A stretch of DNA of 64,000 nt from Microstegium vimineum (lineage: Eukaryota > Streptophyta > Magnoliopsida > Poales > Poaceae). A program made the position numbers and the translations under genes. Below, one piece after another: positions 22,441 to 33,403 of the stretch. Where the stretch lies: positions 23,712,227 through 23,776,226 of the forward strand of contig CM039120.1 in the NCBI GenBank assembly GCA_022036555.1, read 5' to 3'. Below the pieces are notes generated by a model. It worked only from the letters and a program-made list of their open reading frames with translations, was not told where the DNA came from and searched no databases. Every line of letters starts with the position of its first letter. The stretch's first letter is position 1.

Positions 22441-25400
22441 TCGATCCAAGCAGTCGGCTCTCAGAGCAATTTTTAATGGGGAACCCGATTGATGGCAATA
22501 AAGGAAAGTTGGGACGTGGCTTTATGTCGGCCGATAAGCTAGAAGAAATAAATGTTGGTGATGATGTCAAACTAAGGCCGATGTACATCAGTGCGAATTT
22601 AGAACCAGAGTATAGATTAAGGTTGATAGACCTGCTAAAAGAGTTCAAGGATTGTTTTGCTTGGGATTACACAGAGATGCCCGGATTGGATCGTTCTATT
22701 GTTGAGCATCGATTGTCGATCAAGCCGGGGTATCGTCCTTACAAACAACCTCCTCGGAAAATTTTCAAGGAGGAGGTACTGGCCGATGTGAAAAAAGAGG
22801 TTGAAATATTATTAGAAGCAAATTTCATTCGGCCATGCAGGTATGCAGAGTGGATTTCAAGCATAGTTCCAGTATACAAGAAGAATGGAAAGATGAGGGT
22901 TTGCATTGACTTCAGAAATCTCAATAAGGCTACTCCAATGGATGGTTACCCGATGCCGGTTGCCGATTTGCTTGTCGATGCATCGGCTGGTTATGAGGTC
23001 ATCAACTTTATGGATGGTAATGCTGGCTATAATCAAATCTTTATGGCGGTGGAGGATATTTCAAAGACAGCCTTCAGATGCTCTGGTCATATTGGTTTGT
23101 TTGAGTGGATCATCATGACTTTTGGTTTGAAAAATGCCAGTGCAACCTATCAGAGGGCTATGAACTATATTTTTCACGAGTTGATCGGTAAAGTCGTGGA
23201 AATCTATATTGATGACGTGGTAGTCAAGTCTAAAAATCATAAGGGGCATCTAGCCAATTTAAGGAGAACTTTAGAATGCACCAGGAAGCATGGCTTGAGG
23301 GTGAACCCGAACAAGTGTGCCTTTGGGGTCTCGGCTGGTGAGTTTTTAGGATTTCTGGTCCATAAAGGAGGGATCGAAGTCGGTAAGAAGAGCATGGAAG
23401 CGATAGACAAAGTTGTCCCTCCAACCAATCTCACAGAATTGCAATCACTACTTGGTAAGATTTATTTTGTAAGAAGATTCATATCTAATCTGTTAGAAAG
23501 AGTTTTGCCTTTCTCTCCACTGTTAAAGCTTAAAAAGGATCAAGCATTTGTATGGGGTGACGTGCAACAGAGGGCTTTTGATGAGATCAAAGAGTACATG
23601 AAGGCGCCACCTGTGTTGGTACCTCCACAGCTTAACAAGCCTTTTAAGTTGTACATGGCGGCCAACAACCTGACAATAGGGTTGGCCCTCATGCAAGAGT
23701 TTGAGGGAAAAGAAAGAGTAATAGCTTACCTTAGCCGAAAACTGCTAGATCAAGAGACAAGGTATTCAGCTATAGAGAGGCTTTGCTTGTGCGTGTATTA
23801 CTCATGTACCAAGCTTCGACACTACCTGTTGAATGCTGAGTGCATGGTAGTTTCTGAGTTTGATGTCATAAAACATATGTTATTAATGCCAATTTTAAAT
23901 AGAAGAATTGGCAAATGGATTTTGGCTTTGTTAGAATTTGATTTAAAATACGAATTGGCAAAAGCAGTAAAGGGTCAAGTTATTGCCGATTTTGTTACCC
24001 AACATCGTGATCCTTCTGCTAACATGATGGGTATTGCACCTTGGACTTTGTTTTTTGATGGTTCGTCCCGTAGCAAAGGTGGTGGTGCTGGCATTTTCAT
24101 GATCTCCCCACGAGGGGTGACTTTTAAGTATGCTATCGCTATTGAATTCTATATTACTAACAATCAAGCGAAGTATGAAGCGCTGCTTAGAGGACTTCGG
24201 CTTCTTGTTGAGATAAAGGCCATTGCTGTTGAGGTCTTCGGAGATTCTGAATTGGTAATCAACCAACTGACCGGCCAATATGAATGCAAGAGTGATGTGT
24301 TAAGAGAATATTATGAAGAATGCCGAGGGATTTTGAAGAGTTTCCATGTGGTGACCTTGCATCACATCCCTAGGGGGCATAATGAAGAAGCAAATAGATT
24401 GGCTCAAGCTGCTTCAGGATACCGAGAGGATCGAGAGATTGATGCTTTGAATAAGGATCGGATGGTTGACGACTGGAGAAACGAAGTTGCCGATTACTTA
24501 AACAATCCATCACGAAAGGTTTCCCGAAAGCTCAGATACAAAGCTCTCAGGTTTGTGCTCCTTGATGATCAGTTGTATTATAAATCCATAGATGGAGTAC
24601 TCCTCAAATGTTTGAGTCAAGAAGAGGCCAGGAAGCTCATGTATGAAGTACATGAAGGGGTGTGTGGTGCACATCAGTCGTCTTACCGGATGAAGTGGAT
24701 AATTAGGAGAACCGATTATTTTTGGCCAACTATGCTTGAAGATTTTTTTGAGTATTACAAGGGGTGTCAAGATTGTCAGAGATTCGGTAATATTCAAAGA
24801 GCTCCAGCATCAGTTATGAACCCGATTATCAAGCCTTGGCCGTTTAGAGGATAGGTCATAGATTTGATTGGTCAGATTCATCCTCCTTCTAGCAAAGGAC
24901 ATAAATTTGTGCTGCTAGCCACATATTATTTTACAAAGTGGGTTGAAGCTATTCCTTTGAAGAAGGTCACATCAGAAAACATGGTCAACTTTGTTAAGGA
25001 ACACATAATTCACAGATTCGGGATTCCTCAGACTATAACAACGGATCAAGGGACTCAGTTTACTTCATCCGAATTTTGTGATTTTGCTAAAGAAATGGGG
25101 ATCAAGTTGTACAATTCTTCTCCTTATTATGCACAAGCTAATGGCCAGGCTGGAGCATCAAATAAGATCATGATCAAGATTATTCAGAAAAAGATTGATG
25201 AAAATCCGAAGAAGTGACATTCGGTTCTTAATGAGGCTTTATGGGCTTACCGAATGGCTTATCATGGGTCTACTCAAGCATCTCCTTATGAGTTAGTTTA
25301 TGGACATCATGCTATACTACCATGAGAGTTACAATCGGGTTCAAGGCGAGTTACATTGCAAAATGATTTGAGGAAAGAAGATTATAAGGACCTAATGATG

Positions 25401-25730
25401 GATGAATTAAAGGATTTGCATTTAGTTCGTCTCAAAGCATTGGAAAATATTGAGAAGAACAAATTACGTGTTGCCAGATATTATAACAAAAAGGTCAGAG
25501 AGAAGCAATTTGTAGAAGGAGATTTGGTGTGGAAGACTGTATTGCCGATTGGGACAAAAGATAAAGTATTCGGCAAATGGTCTCCAAATTGGGAAGGACC
25601 TTTTCGGATCGAAAGGTGTGCGCTTGACAATGCGTATATTTTAAAAACTCTTCTAGGAGAAGAGTTCACTAGAGCTATTAATAGAAGGTTTCTTAAGAAA
25701 TTTCACCCCAGTGTTGAGGTCGGTGCATAA
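22380..25730 (+). pseudogene. pol: G1 Pol: RT, RNase H, second RNase H, integrase
   Basis: One frame across the region with only three nonsense codons: TAG at 24852-24854, TGA at 25215-25217 and TGA at 25323-25325. RT core lies at about 22880-23300 with YIDD near 23206. The first RNase H-like domain (about 23640-23840) is followed by a second, archaeal-type one beginning with DGSS near 24057; this duplication marks the Tat lineage. The integrase zinc motif (HEGVCGAH...CQDC) is at about 24650-24780. In the core the first D (VIDLIG) and second D (TTDQGTQF) are present, but the third catalytic residue, expected Glu in NGQAEASN, is Gly (GGA at 25152-25154). Downstream residues resemble the usual C-terminal WEGPF...NGR-type region. 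Confidence 0.87.
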
Positions 25731-25958
25731 ATAGACTTAATAAATTTTGTGCATAAATAGCCGATGTAGAAGCATCGTCTTTAGCCGAAAAATACTCTAA
25801 GCCTTGGAGAATAGCCGATGCGGTATGTGTCGCCTTTAGAGCAAAAAATATAAACACAATCAACTAAAAACAAGTCGTGCAGTTCAGAAAGCGTTCTTCA
25901 GATCATAGATGGTATTTCACAAGATAATTGGTTTTTACAGAGGATTCCTAGATACAAA
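25731..25958. other. G1 interval between converging pol and antisense gene B
   Basis: 228 bp, AT-rich, between the pol stop and the stop of the minus-strand gene. It includes aataaatttt near 25738, ataaatag strings and several GCCGAT words. No ORF. It probably holds the 3' ends of both convergent transcripts. Confidence 0.5.
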
Positions 25959-26829
25959 CTATTCCTCAAACAACTTGTTGAGGACAGACTGAGCGTCTGT
26001 GGCTTGAGCAAGGACAGTTGCATGATCCTCATAGCTCTCTAGAAGATCATCGATGTCTTCGATGTCTTCTGGGGGCACGCCACCAAGGAAACCAACTAGC
26101 ATGAAGGAGAAGTCTTCATGCCTCTGGGTGGACATGGCCGCCAGCCCCAAAGCTACGACTTGATGCACGCCATGAATGGCGGCTTGGTCGATACGACTAT
26201 CCGCATCATCAAGGCGGGCCTCAGCGGTTTCTCCATGGGCGTTCACTTTGTCAGCGATCTTGTTCGCCGTAGTCTTTAGACGCTCGACCTCTGTAGAGAG
26301 CGCTGAACAATGCAAATCGGGTGAACAAATGGAATCAGAAAAAGGAGTTTGAGCACAATTATTTTTGCTAACCAGTAATGGCGTCGCAGAACTGCTTCGT
26401 CTGATCCTCCCATTCGAGTTGGTCGACGCCGTATTGTTTGGAGGTCATCTCTAACTCTCCTCGGGCCTCGTCCCTTTCGCCTTTGAAGGTGACCGCCTCC
26501 GCATGGGTGTAGGGGACGTCCATGACATCCGAGCCCGAATCCAAATCCCAGGGATTGGAATGGTAGGAGCCTGAGGACCCAGAGGGACCGGATGACGGAG
26601 TCCCCGGTTGAGCTGCTGTCGCCGAAGGGAGAGGGATGCTCTGACTGGTATAGATAACCCTGATTCTGATGAATGAAAGAAGAAATCAGAGCTTGAAGGA
26701 TGAACAAGAAAGGCAACCGCAAGGGGGGCAGGAGATCGATTCTCACCGACGTGATCGGCAGCGCTGCACTCGGCTTCCTTCAGCTTGTCCCTCGGCAGGG
26801 CGCTTACCACGGTCATCGCTTCCAGCCAT
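25959..26829 (-). CDS. G1 antisense gene B: intact three-exon gene, 239 aa, unknown function
   Basis: Read on the minus strand, it starts at ATG 26829-26827. Exon 1 is 26747-26829 (83 nt), intron 1 is 26666-26746 (81 bp, GTGAGA...CATCAG), exon 2 is 26373-26665 (293 nt), intron 2 is 26303-26372 (70 bp, GTTAGC...GTTCAG), and exon 3 is 25959-26302 (344 nt, TAG stop). The exons total 720 nt, exactly 240 codons, and both junctions restore phase without a stop. The protein starts with a basic segment, then a Ser/Gly/Pro-rich part, an acidic-charged segment, and a heptad-like helix (starting ALSTEVERLK) in exon 3. It ends with an acidic region (PPEDIEDIDDLLE). I recognise no family. It lies antisense between pol and gene A. 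Unlike pol, no lesion is visible. Confidence 0.72.
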
Positions 26830-26940
26830 TGCTACTGTGGAGATTAGGGTTCCCTCTGGATTGGATAGGCGAAGAAAATGAAGAGACGGAGATGAAAGTG
26901 CTTGACTGGAACTGTTGACAAGGGTCGAAGAAGGGAGGTT

Positions 26941-26950
26941 TACTTATAAG
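26941..26950 (-). promoter_or_regulatory. Possible TATA box of antisense gene B
   Basis: On the minus strand cttataagta lies about 112 bp upstream of the gene B ATG. It is the only TATA-like string I noticed at a suitable distance; about 120 bp of 5' leader would follow. Confidence 0.4.
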
Positions 26951-27279
26951 CCGAATGAGAATACCAAACGATGAGTTAGGGTTTTTCCCACTCGGATGGG
27001 ACGTTACTAGACTGGGCCAGACTCGGATAAATCAAGAATCGCTCGGCTATCTCCCTGAACCGGGAGGATGAGAACGATCGGTTGTTGTTTTGATCGGAAA
27101 ACTAAAGGCAAATCGGCTATGTGCTAATCAGGAAAATAACAGAGCCGTTCATAATCTCATGCAAGTAGAAATGTATAAAGACGAAGAATAGAGGCATCCA
27201 ACTGTTCAAGGACAAAATGTACTGTGCTTAATCTATTACAAGTCGTATTTCTACTAGTTCAGAAGTTGGCTGATGGCAT
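26951..27279. other. G1 interval between antisense genes A and B
   Basis: About 330 bp upstream of gene B's TATA and downstream of the gene A stop. It contains GCTCGGCT/GCCGAAT-type words and no ORF worth reporting. Confidence 0.4.
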
Positions 27280-30165
27280 CTAAGGCTTCGGTCCTGATTC
27301 AGCTAACATTGTCCAGCACTTTCTGGTCTTCATTTTCAGAGCTCTGGATGTAGACAACTTTGCTTTGAGCTGTTGGTCTTCTTTCAAGATGATTGATATT
27401 TTTGATGAAGTTGCTTCTATAGAGTTAGGCAAAACTGTTATCTTGGCTTCATGAGACTGAATTTTGGCATTTAGTTCAACCAGTTGAGCCTCTAAACTGA
27501 TTTTTTCATCATTCATGATTTTTAGCTCTGACTCCAGAGTCATCAATGAGTATTTAGTGACTTGAATTTGGGAGTGCAAGGCTTTAGCTTCTTGCTTCTT
27601 CAGAGACCTGTTATTCTGCAAGACAGTCCTAGAGGCTATGTTTTTATTTGCCCTCTTCACCACAGCAAAATAATCATCAAGATGGGCTGTAGATTCCAGG
27701 GAAGCCTTAATAAGAGGTGGAAGGTCTTGGTTGATGAGCTCGAGGAGATCTTTTATCTGATCTGAATCTTGGACCAGAGTGTTGATATCCTTGTTCAGCA
27801 GATTAGCTATATCCTTCAGCCGAGCTTGATTTTTCTCTAACAAAGTCTGCTGGAGAGGTAGCTTCTTCACCTTTTTCATTGATGTAATCATCAACAGTGA
27901 AAGAATAGCTGGCAGTCGGTTTGGTGGTGTTCTTAAGATAAAGAGAAAGGTTAGCCAACTACATGAGTGTGCTGAAAGAATAGCTTAAGACAAGATATTA
28001 CCTGCTGTGTGGATTGATCCTCAGGATGGGTTGTGTCTTGGCCTGGTTGAGGGTTTGATTGAATGCCCAGGGATGGTGAACCTGGAGCTGGACCAGAAGA
28101 CTGTTCTTCTGTTAGATTGTCTAGCATTTTATTTGTTTCCAATAATGCAGATGATAAGGTATAAAGACAGAAAATAAATGCCATATAAAAGAAAGAGATG
28201 ATTAGCCGAATAATACCAATGTGTTTGAAGGTTTCATGGATATCTGTACTTTCGGCTTCATGAACATCTGTATCTCCAGTTTCATGAGTCTCTGTATCCT
28301 CAGTAGGAGACTAAGGAGGAATATCCACCGTTGGTGAGACATTGCTTGATCTTAGAATATCAACATGTGGCTGCAATAGAAACAATTGGGATAAAAATGG
28401 TCAGAGTTATTGCCAAGTGAGATTTATTGCCGAATAAAGGTTCATACCTTGGGAGACCATTTAACTTTCTTGGATCTTGTTTTTCTGGCCACATGGATGT
28501 CCTCAAGTGTCTTCCTTTTACCTTTTCCTTCTGAAGGTGCAGTGGTTAAAACTGCAGGGATCTTCATGAAAGTTGCTAGAGTTGGAGCATCGAAACCCAG
28601 GGCAGGTTTGGGCCCAACTAAGTAGTAATGAAGTGCTTTAATAGGGGGAGTGGGTTCAAAATCCTGCACAGGACCAAAAGTTAAGGTGAAGGATAAAATC
28701 AAAAGCAGAAAGTGGTGAGTGCAATAAAATTACCTCACTGTCAGAGGCAAATTGGGGTTGCAGATCTTGGCATAGAAGGTGCACTGGTGTGTTGAAGATG
28801 TGATTGTGCCATTCTTGCCACCAAGAAGCAAAAAGGAGATGAGCATCGTCTACTATCCCAAATGGAGAAGGTTCATATGTTGGCAGATCCCATCCGAGCT
28901 CAAAGACTTTTTTAGTTTCTGTTTCATTTGTGATCAGTTCCCTGAATCTTATGGTTGTTGAAAAGAAAGATCTTAGGGGGGCAACTGTCCACATCCTAAT
29001 TGACTAACTGCCATATTTGGGTAATAGAATTCATAGGTAGATTGCACTAACCTCCCATGATGAAATTCGGCTGGCAAGATGCAAGGTTTGATAAAGGAGT
29101 TGAAAATTTCTGTGGCTACCTTATCAGAATAGCTAGATTCATAGCTGAATTTGTAAGGAAAGGTCAAATTGTCATTTTCTCTATAAGGGAGCCAAAGCAC
29201 ATTGTCAAAACCCTTAAAAACAGCTTGAAGAGATGGCCAATATCCATGTCAATGCTGATGGAAGAGGCTGCTTCTCCATAAGTTTGACAGCTCTTGACTT
29301 TTGTTGTGCTGCCTTTCAACATAATTAACTGAAGGGAAACTCAAGTTGTGCAAAGGCACAGACATTATCTGATGCATATAAAGTTGCAGCCACATCTGGA
29401 TAAACCACAAAGGGCCACTCACATAAGAGATTTCCTTACCATGGTACATCTAAGCAGTGATCTGATGCATCATGTTATAAACAGAGCCTAGAAGATATTT
29501 ACCCAAGGGAATTAGGATGCCTGCAACTAAATCCTCAGCCATCATCATGTGATTTAAGGTTGGCTCATTAGACTTTCCACAGAAGATGAACCTGCACAGC
29601 CACATGTTCATGAAGGCCTTGCATTCCTTGTCAGAAACAGCACCAGATGCTTCCATACAGGTCTGAATATATCCAGCCCATTCACCTCCAGATTTGACAG
29701 CTTTCTGGTTGCTTTTGCTCTTATACTTGTAGGGATATACTGGTTTTGACACATTTAGGCCAGTCATCATGAATACATCGGCCAAAGTGAAAGTCAACAT
29801 ACCATGGCCGAAGACAAAAGCATTAATAGCATCAGACCAAAAGTGAGAGGCTGCTATCAGAAGGGGTTCGTTTCTGGGCATTTCTGATAAAGATAATTCC
29901 AAACAGTGGTTGATATCTTGAGCATCCCAGTCTCTACTGCTCTTTTCCAGCATCCTCCGGTACCAGTTTTGCCATCCGGTGATTGGGGGAAACGACCAAG
30001 TCTTGAAGGTGTTTGGCCATTGGTTTGGTGGGTTAACTCTAGACTTGAAGGGGATTCTTGAAGTTTCCTTCTCAATAATCTCGGTTGGGTCAGAATTTCC
30101 CATTGGACCGAGGAAATAGGAATCAGGGTTTGCAGCATAGGGGATCAAAATGTCGTTCTTATATT
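27280..30165 (-). pseudogene. G1 antisense gene A: plant-mobile-domain-like gene with introns (broken)
   Basis: Minus strand. The first exon (about 30165 down to 28734) resembles the plant mobile domain: WSFPPITGWQNWY, GHGMLTFTLADVFMMTGLNV, GPLWFIQMWLQLY and GFDNVLWLPYREND are typical. Two GT-AG introns fit in phase: 28664-28733 (70 bp) and 28371-28447 (77 bp), separated by a 216-nt exon. A third donor lies at 28216 but its acceptor AG is not visible. A fourth interval of 30-43 bp (donor at 28001) is too short for a normal intron. The last part (27894-27280) is a coiled coil. Lesions: TAG 29450-29452, TGA 29249-29251, a frameshift in a C-run near 28980, TAG near 28311, a frameshift near 27890. 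No in-frame ATG is evident. PMD genes of this kind are known as antisense ORFs in Tat elements. Confidence 0.72.
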
Positions 30166-30385
30166 CGTTCAGGAGATAATGGAATCAAAAAACAAATGAG
30201 TCGGGAGAGAAGCAAGAAAGCTAATCGGGGATTGCCGAATGCGTGTAAGTAAACGAAGCTTGTACTGAGGCTTATATTTCTTGAGCGGCGGCTGCGGTAT
30301 TGGATAAAGTTGACCTAGGAGAAAGAGGAAGCTTGTGGCCAATTTCAGAATAAAATGACTTTTATCCCGAAATTGAGGGGGCATG
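30166..30385. other. G1 gene A upstream region and polypurine tract
   Basis: This region holds a weak minus-strand TATA-like aaatataag near 30266-30274, and, on the plus strand, the purine tract aattgagggggcatg (30371-30385) that directly precedes the 3' LTR and should prime plus-strand synthesis. Confidence 0.6.
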
Positions 30386-31756
30386 TGTTAACACTGAATT
30401 TTAGCACGCTTGAGGATGACAAATGGGCCAATACGTGGTAAAGTTCCAGAGACAGGCGCTCAGAGCATTAGATAGATGTCCATACGGTCGGCTAATTTCT
30501 AAAGAATCGATAAGTGATCGTGCGGTCGGCTATTCTGAAGAAAGGTAGTTTTCCATTGACGAAGCGACAAAAGCGGCAAGTAGGAGCCGATCAGGTCAAC
30601 AGTTAGGGCTTTGAAGGAAACTAAAGTCAAAGTGTCATGTTTTCCTTTAATATTTTGTAACCATGTCCTTTTAGGACTCATGTCATGATTAGGGTATAAA
30701 TATAAACCCTTGGCCATTGTAAAAGTGTTCACAACCAAATCAATACAACCGGCCCCGTGCCAACTTCGAGTTTTTAGTCGTGTCGTTGAGTTCTTCGAGA
30801 GGAATCATCGATCCGTCGACCTCCGTAAGTCCCGACAACCTTGTTATCATGTCTAGTATCTTGCGGTGGATTTAGATATTGATGCAAGTAGTCTTGTTTG
30901 TTTTCAATGATCGTGCGATAGATCCTTGATTAATAATCAAGAAGTCTTCGCTTATGTTTTGTTTATAAGTAGATGTCGTGCGGTAGGTGTTTGCTCCATA
31001 TGCTTAACAAAAGCAAGATAGTTATCGGCTCCACTAGATTTGGCATAATCTAGTAAATTCATTAAGTTATCACATGTTGCATGCTTTGTATGTTTTATAT
31101 ATTTGCAACAATCTTTTGCCCAATCTAGATTAATACGATTCGACTCTTTTCTTTATCATAGATCTATTTATATGTTAACAACTTTCATGTTGTTTATATA
31201 GTTAGATCTTACATTCATGATAGCCGAATTAGTTCAATCTAGGTTGTTAGGTGTTGCGGGTTCATGCATGTTAAATGTCGTTCAAGCTTTGATAAAGCCA
31301 GGTATCGTGCGGCAGGAGCACGCTTAGATTAGTTTGATCGTGTTTTCTTATATGTTTCCTTCATCATGGATCCCAACTTGGTTAGATTGCCGAGCTTGGT
31401 TATGCTTTAACCTTTAGCTAATTGATTCTTCCAAACATACTTTCCCATGCACACACATTCGGCTATCAATGCTTCACGTACTCCTTTATTGTTCTAGCCG
31501 AATGGTCTATAAAACCTGTTGGCAAACAACTTCTATAGATGTATGCCGTTGTAAGTGGCTTTAGGGCCGTAAATATGGAACTGTCTGGTCGCACCTGACA
31601 TGTTCCAGTTTGTATCTAATGATTTTCATCCCTTGTTAGTTTCAGGTCAAACTGACTGGCACGTTTCCAGACTTCGAAGCACCCGGGCACCCGATTGAAG
31701 CCACGCTTTCCAGCTTGCTATGTGTGAGGCATAATGCGTCACATTTTGTGTCAACA
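30386..31756 (+). repeat. G1 3' LTR
   Basis: 1,371 bp, collinear with the 5' LTR with scattered substitutions and small indels. It is followed by the TSD copy CACAT at 31757-31761. Confidence 0.92.
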
Positions 31757-33338
31757 CACATACTTAGAAGAGTGTTTCGGTGGCTATCTGCTGAGCCACT
31801 GGTACTACTGGTCTCCCACCAGTAGTACCGACGGAGACCGGTGGTACCGGTCAGCTCCCGGTGGGGCTTTCTTGCATACCAGGGCACTTTGAAGATGTGC
31901 TGAAAATGAACTACCGGTAGTACTGGTGAGCCACCGGTAGTACCAGTTGGCTAACTTTGTGCAATGGTCGGGACGCTCCAACGGTCGGAAATGTTGGACT
32001 GGTAGTACCGGTAGTGCGTCGAGAGTTGCGGGGATAAATAGGACGCCCCTTCCCTTGGGGCGGCGCCCAACCCCATTATTCCACTCCTACACCTGAGAAA
32101 AAGGGTCCCAAGTGTCTCTCTCTCCCTCTATGCTCCTAGGCTTCAATCCATGGTAGATTTGTGTGAGAGAAGTGAGATTTGAGAGTGGAAAGGATCAATC
32201 TACGACTTGAGCATTCGATTTCCTCTTCTTGCCGGTTTGCTTTTGCATTTGTTACTTTTGGATTCTTGGAGTCCTAGCCGGCTAAGTGTTCTTCGAGATT
32301 TCCCGTGTTGATTCATTTGTGAGGGCACCCTGAATCGTTTGTATTACCCCTTCGATCCTTAGTGGAAATCTTGGGCTAACCTTTGTGGTTGCTTGAGGGA
32401 GGCAAGGAGGTGGAAGAGACTCCGACCTTTGTGGTCACCTCAACAACGAGGAGTAGGAGCTCCTTTGTGGGGACTGAGCCTCGGGATAAATCTTGAGTCT
32501 CGCGTGCTTGATGTTGTGGAGATAGCTTCGACTATCCTTTGTTCTTGTGTTCTTCGTGTTCTTCCTCTCTCCCTAAAATTCATAGGTTGGGAAGGCCTGA
32601 TTTACAAATTGGAGAGGAACCAATCCAAGCAAAGCTCAACATCATCATCCTCAACCTCAAGGAGTGTGGGCAAAAGCTCGAATCCGGATTCAAAGCTCAT
32701 CTTCCTTGGATTTCGGAGCTACAGCGCTACCACCGGTAGTACCGGTCAGCCACCGGTAGTACCGATCCTACTACCGGTAGTACAATTTGGTGGTTTGCAT
32801 TCTCTATTCACTAGCTTATACTTATTGTTTCATACGTGTGCTAGTGTTTAGTGGTTTCTTTAGTAACTAGTATAGCTTGTGTATCTTGCTAGTTACCTTC
32901 TTGCTTGTGTAGCATAGAAGTAGCTCTTGAGTGACTAATTGACTTGTGTAGTCTTGTTAGTCACATTACTTAGCTTTTGTAGCTAAGCTTTTTGAGCTCT
33001 CTAGTTTGGCTTGTGTAGCCTTGCTATTGAGCATTACTAGTGAGCTTAGGCTTTGTGCGCTTGCCTTCACTAGCTTGTGTAGGAGCTCTTGGTTTGCTTA
33101 GAGTACTAGTTGCTTAGGTTTGTGTGACCTTGCAACCTAGACTTGTTAGGTGAGCTTCCTAGCCCAGCACCATAGTAAGCCTTCTTATCTTAATTTGCTA
33201 GGTGCTAGTGTTATAAGTAGAGGGGTGTTGTTTTAGCTAGACCGATAGTTTTCATTCCGCATTTATTTCGGTTAGCCTTTGCGATAAGTTTTTAGATACG
33301 CCTATTCACCCCCCCTCTAGGCCAATTAGGTCCTTTCA
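31757..33338 (+). repeat. copia-3 5' LTR, piece right of the G1 insertion
   Basis: It resumes the copia-3 LTR after the duplicated CACAT and is collinear with 39511-41077. Palindromic ACCGGTAGTACCGGT-type words occur at 31791-32015 upstream of a TATA-like gataaata (32033-32040), and again in the downstream part at 32738-32790. It ends tcctttca at 33338. A 152-aa ORF inside (32393-32851) is LTR sequence shared with the 3' copy, not a gene. Confidence 0.88.
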
Positions 33339-33339
33339 A

Positions 33340-33350
33340 TTGGTATCAGA
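33340..33350 (+). other. copia-3 primer-binding site
   Basis: ttggtatcaga follows the LTR end by one base, again the initiator methionine tRNA type; the expected final GC reads GA. Confidence 0.75.
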
Positions 33351-33403
33351 GAGAGGTTCCTCATTTCATATGCTTTACCACGTGAGGAGTTATATTGGCC
33401 AAC

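Larger units (their letters stand above)
12811..31756 (+). mobile_element. G1: Ty3/gypsy Tat-lineage retrotransposon (18.9 kb with nested inserts)
   Basis: Complete element bounded by LTRs at 12811-14193 and 30386-31756. Both LTRs start TGTTAACACTG and end TTTTGTGTCAACA. A perfect 5-bp TSD, CACAT, lies at 12806-12810 and 31757-31761 inside the copia-3 LTR. Internal order: gag, protease, RT, two RNase H domains, integrase, then two genes on the opposite strand, then purine tract and 3' LTR. The second RNase H and the antisense genes between pol and 3' LTR are Tat-lineage hallmarks. The two LTRs differ by several percent by eye, so the insertion is not recent. A 5 kb solo LTR interrupts the end of gag. 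Confidence 0.92.

Noticed and set aside
27959..28001. Fourth intron of antisense gene A
   Set aside because: GT and AG are present but 30-43 bp is below the usual plant minimum; it may be a shortened or false intron.
32393..32851. 152-codon ORF, repeated at 40218-40604
   Set aside because: Both copies are LTR sequence of copia-3 and include the palindromic words; not a gene.
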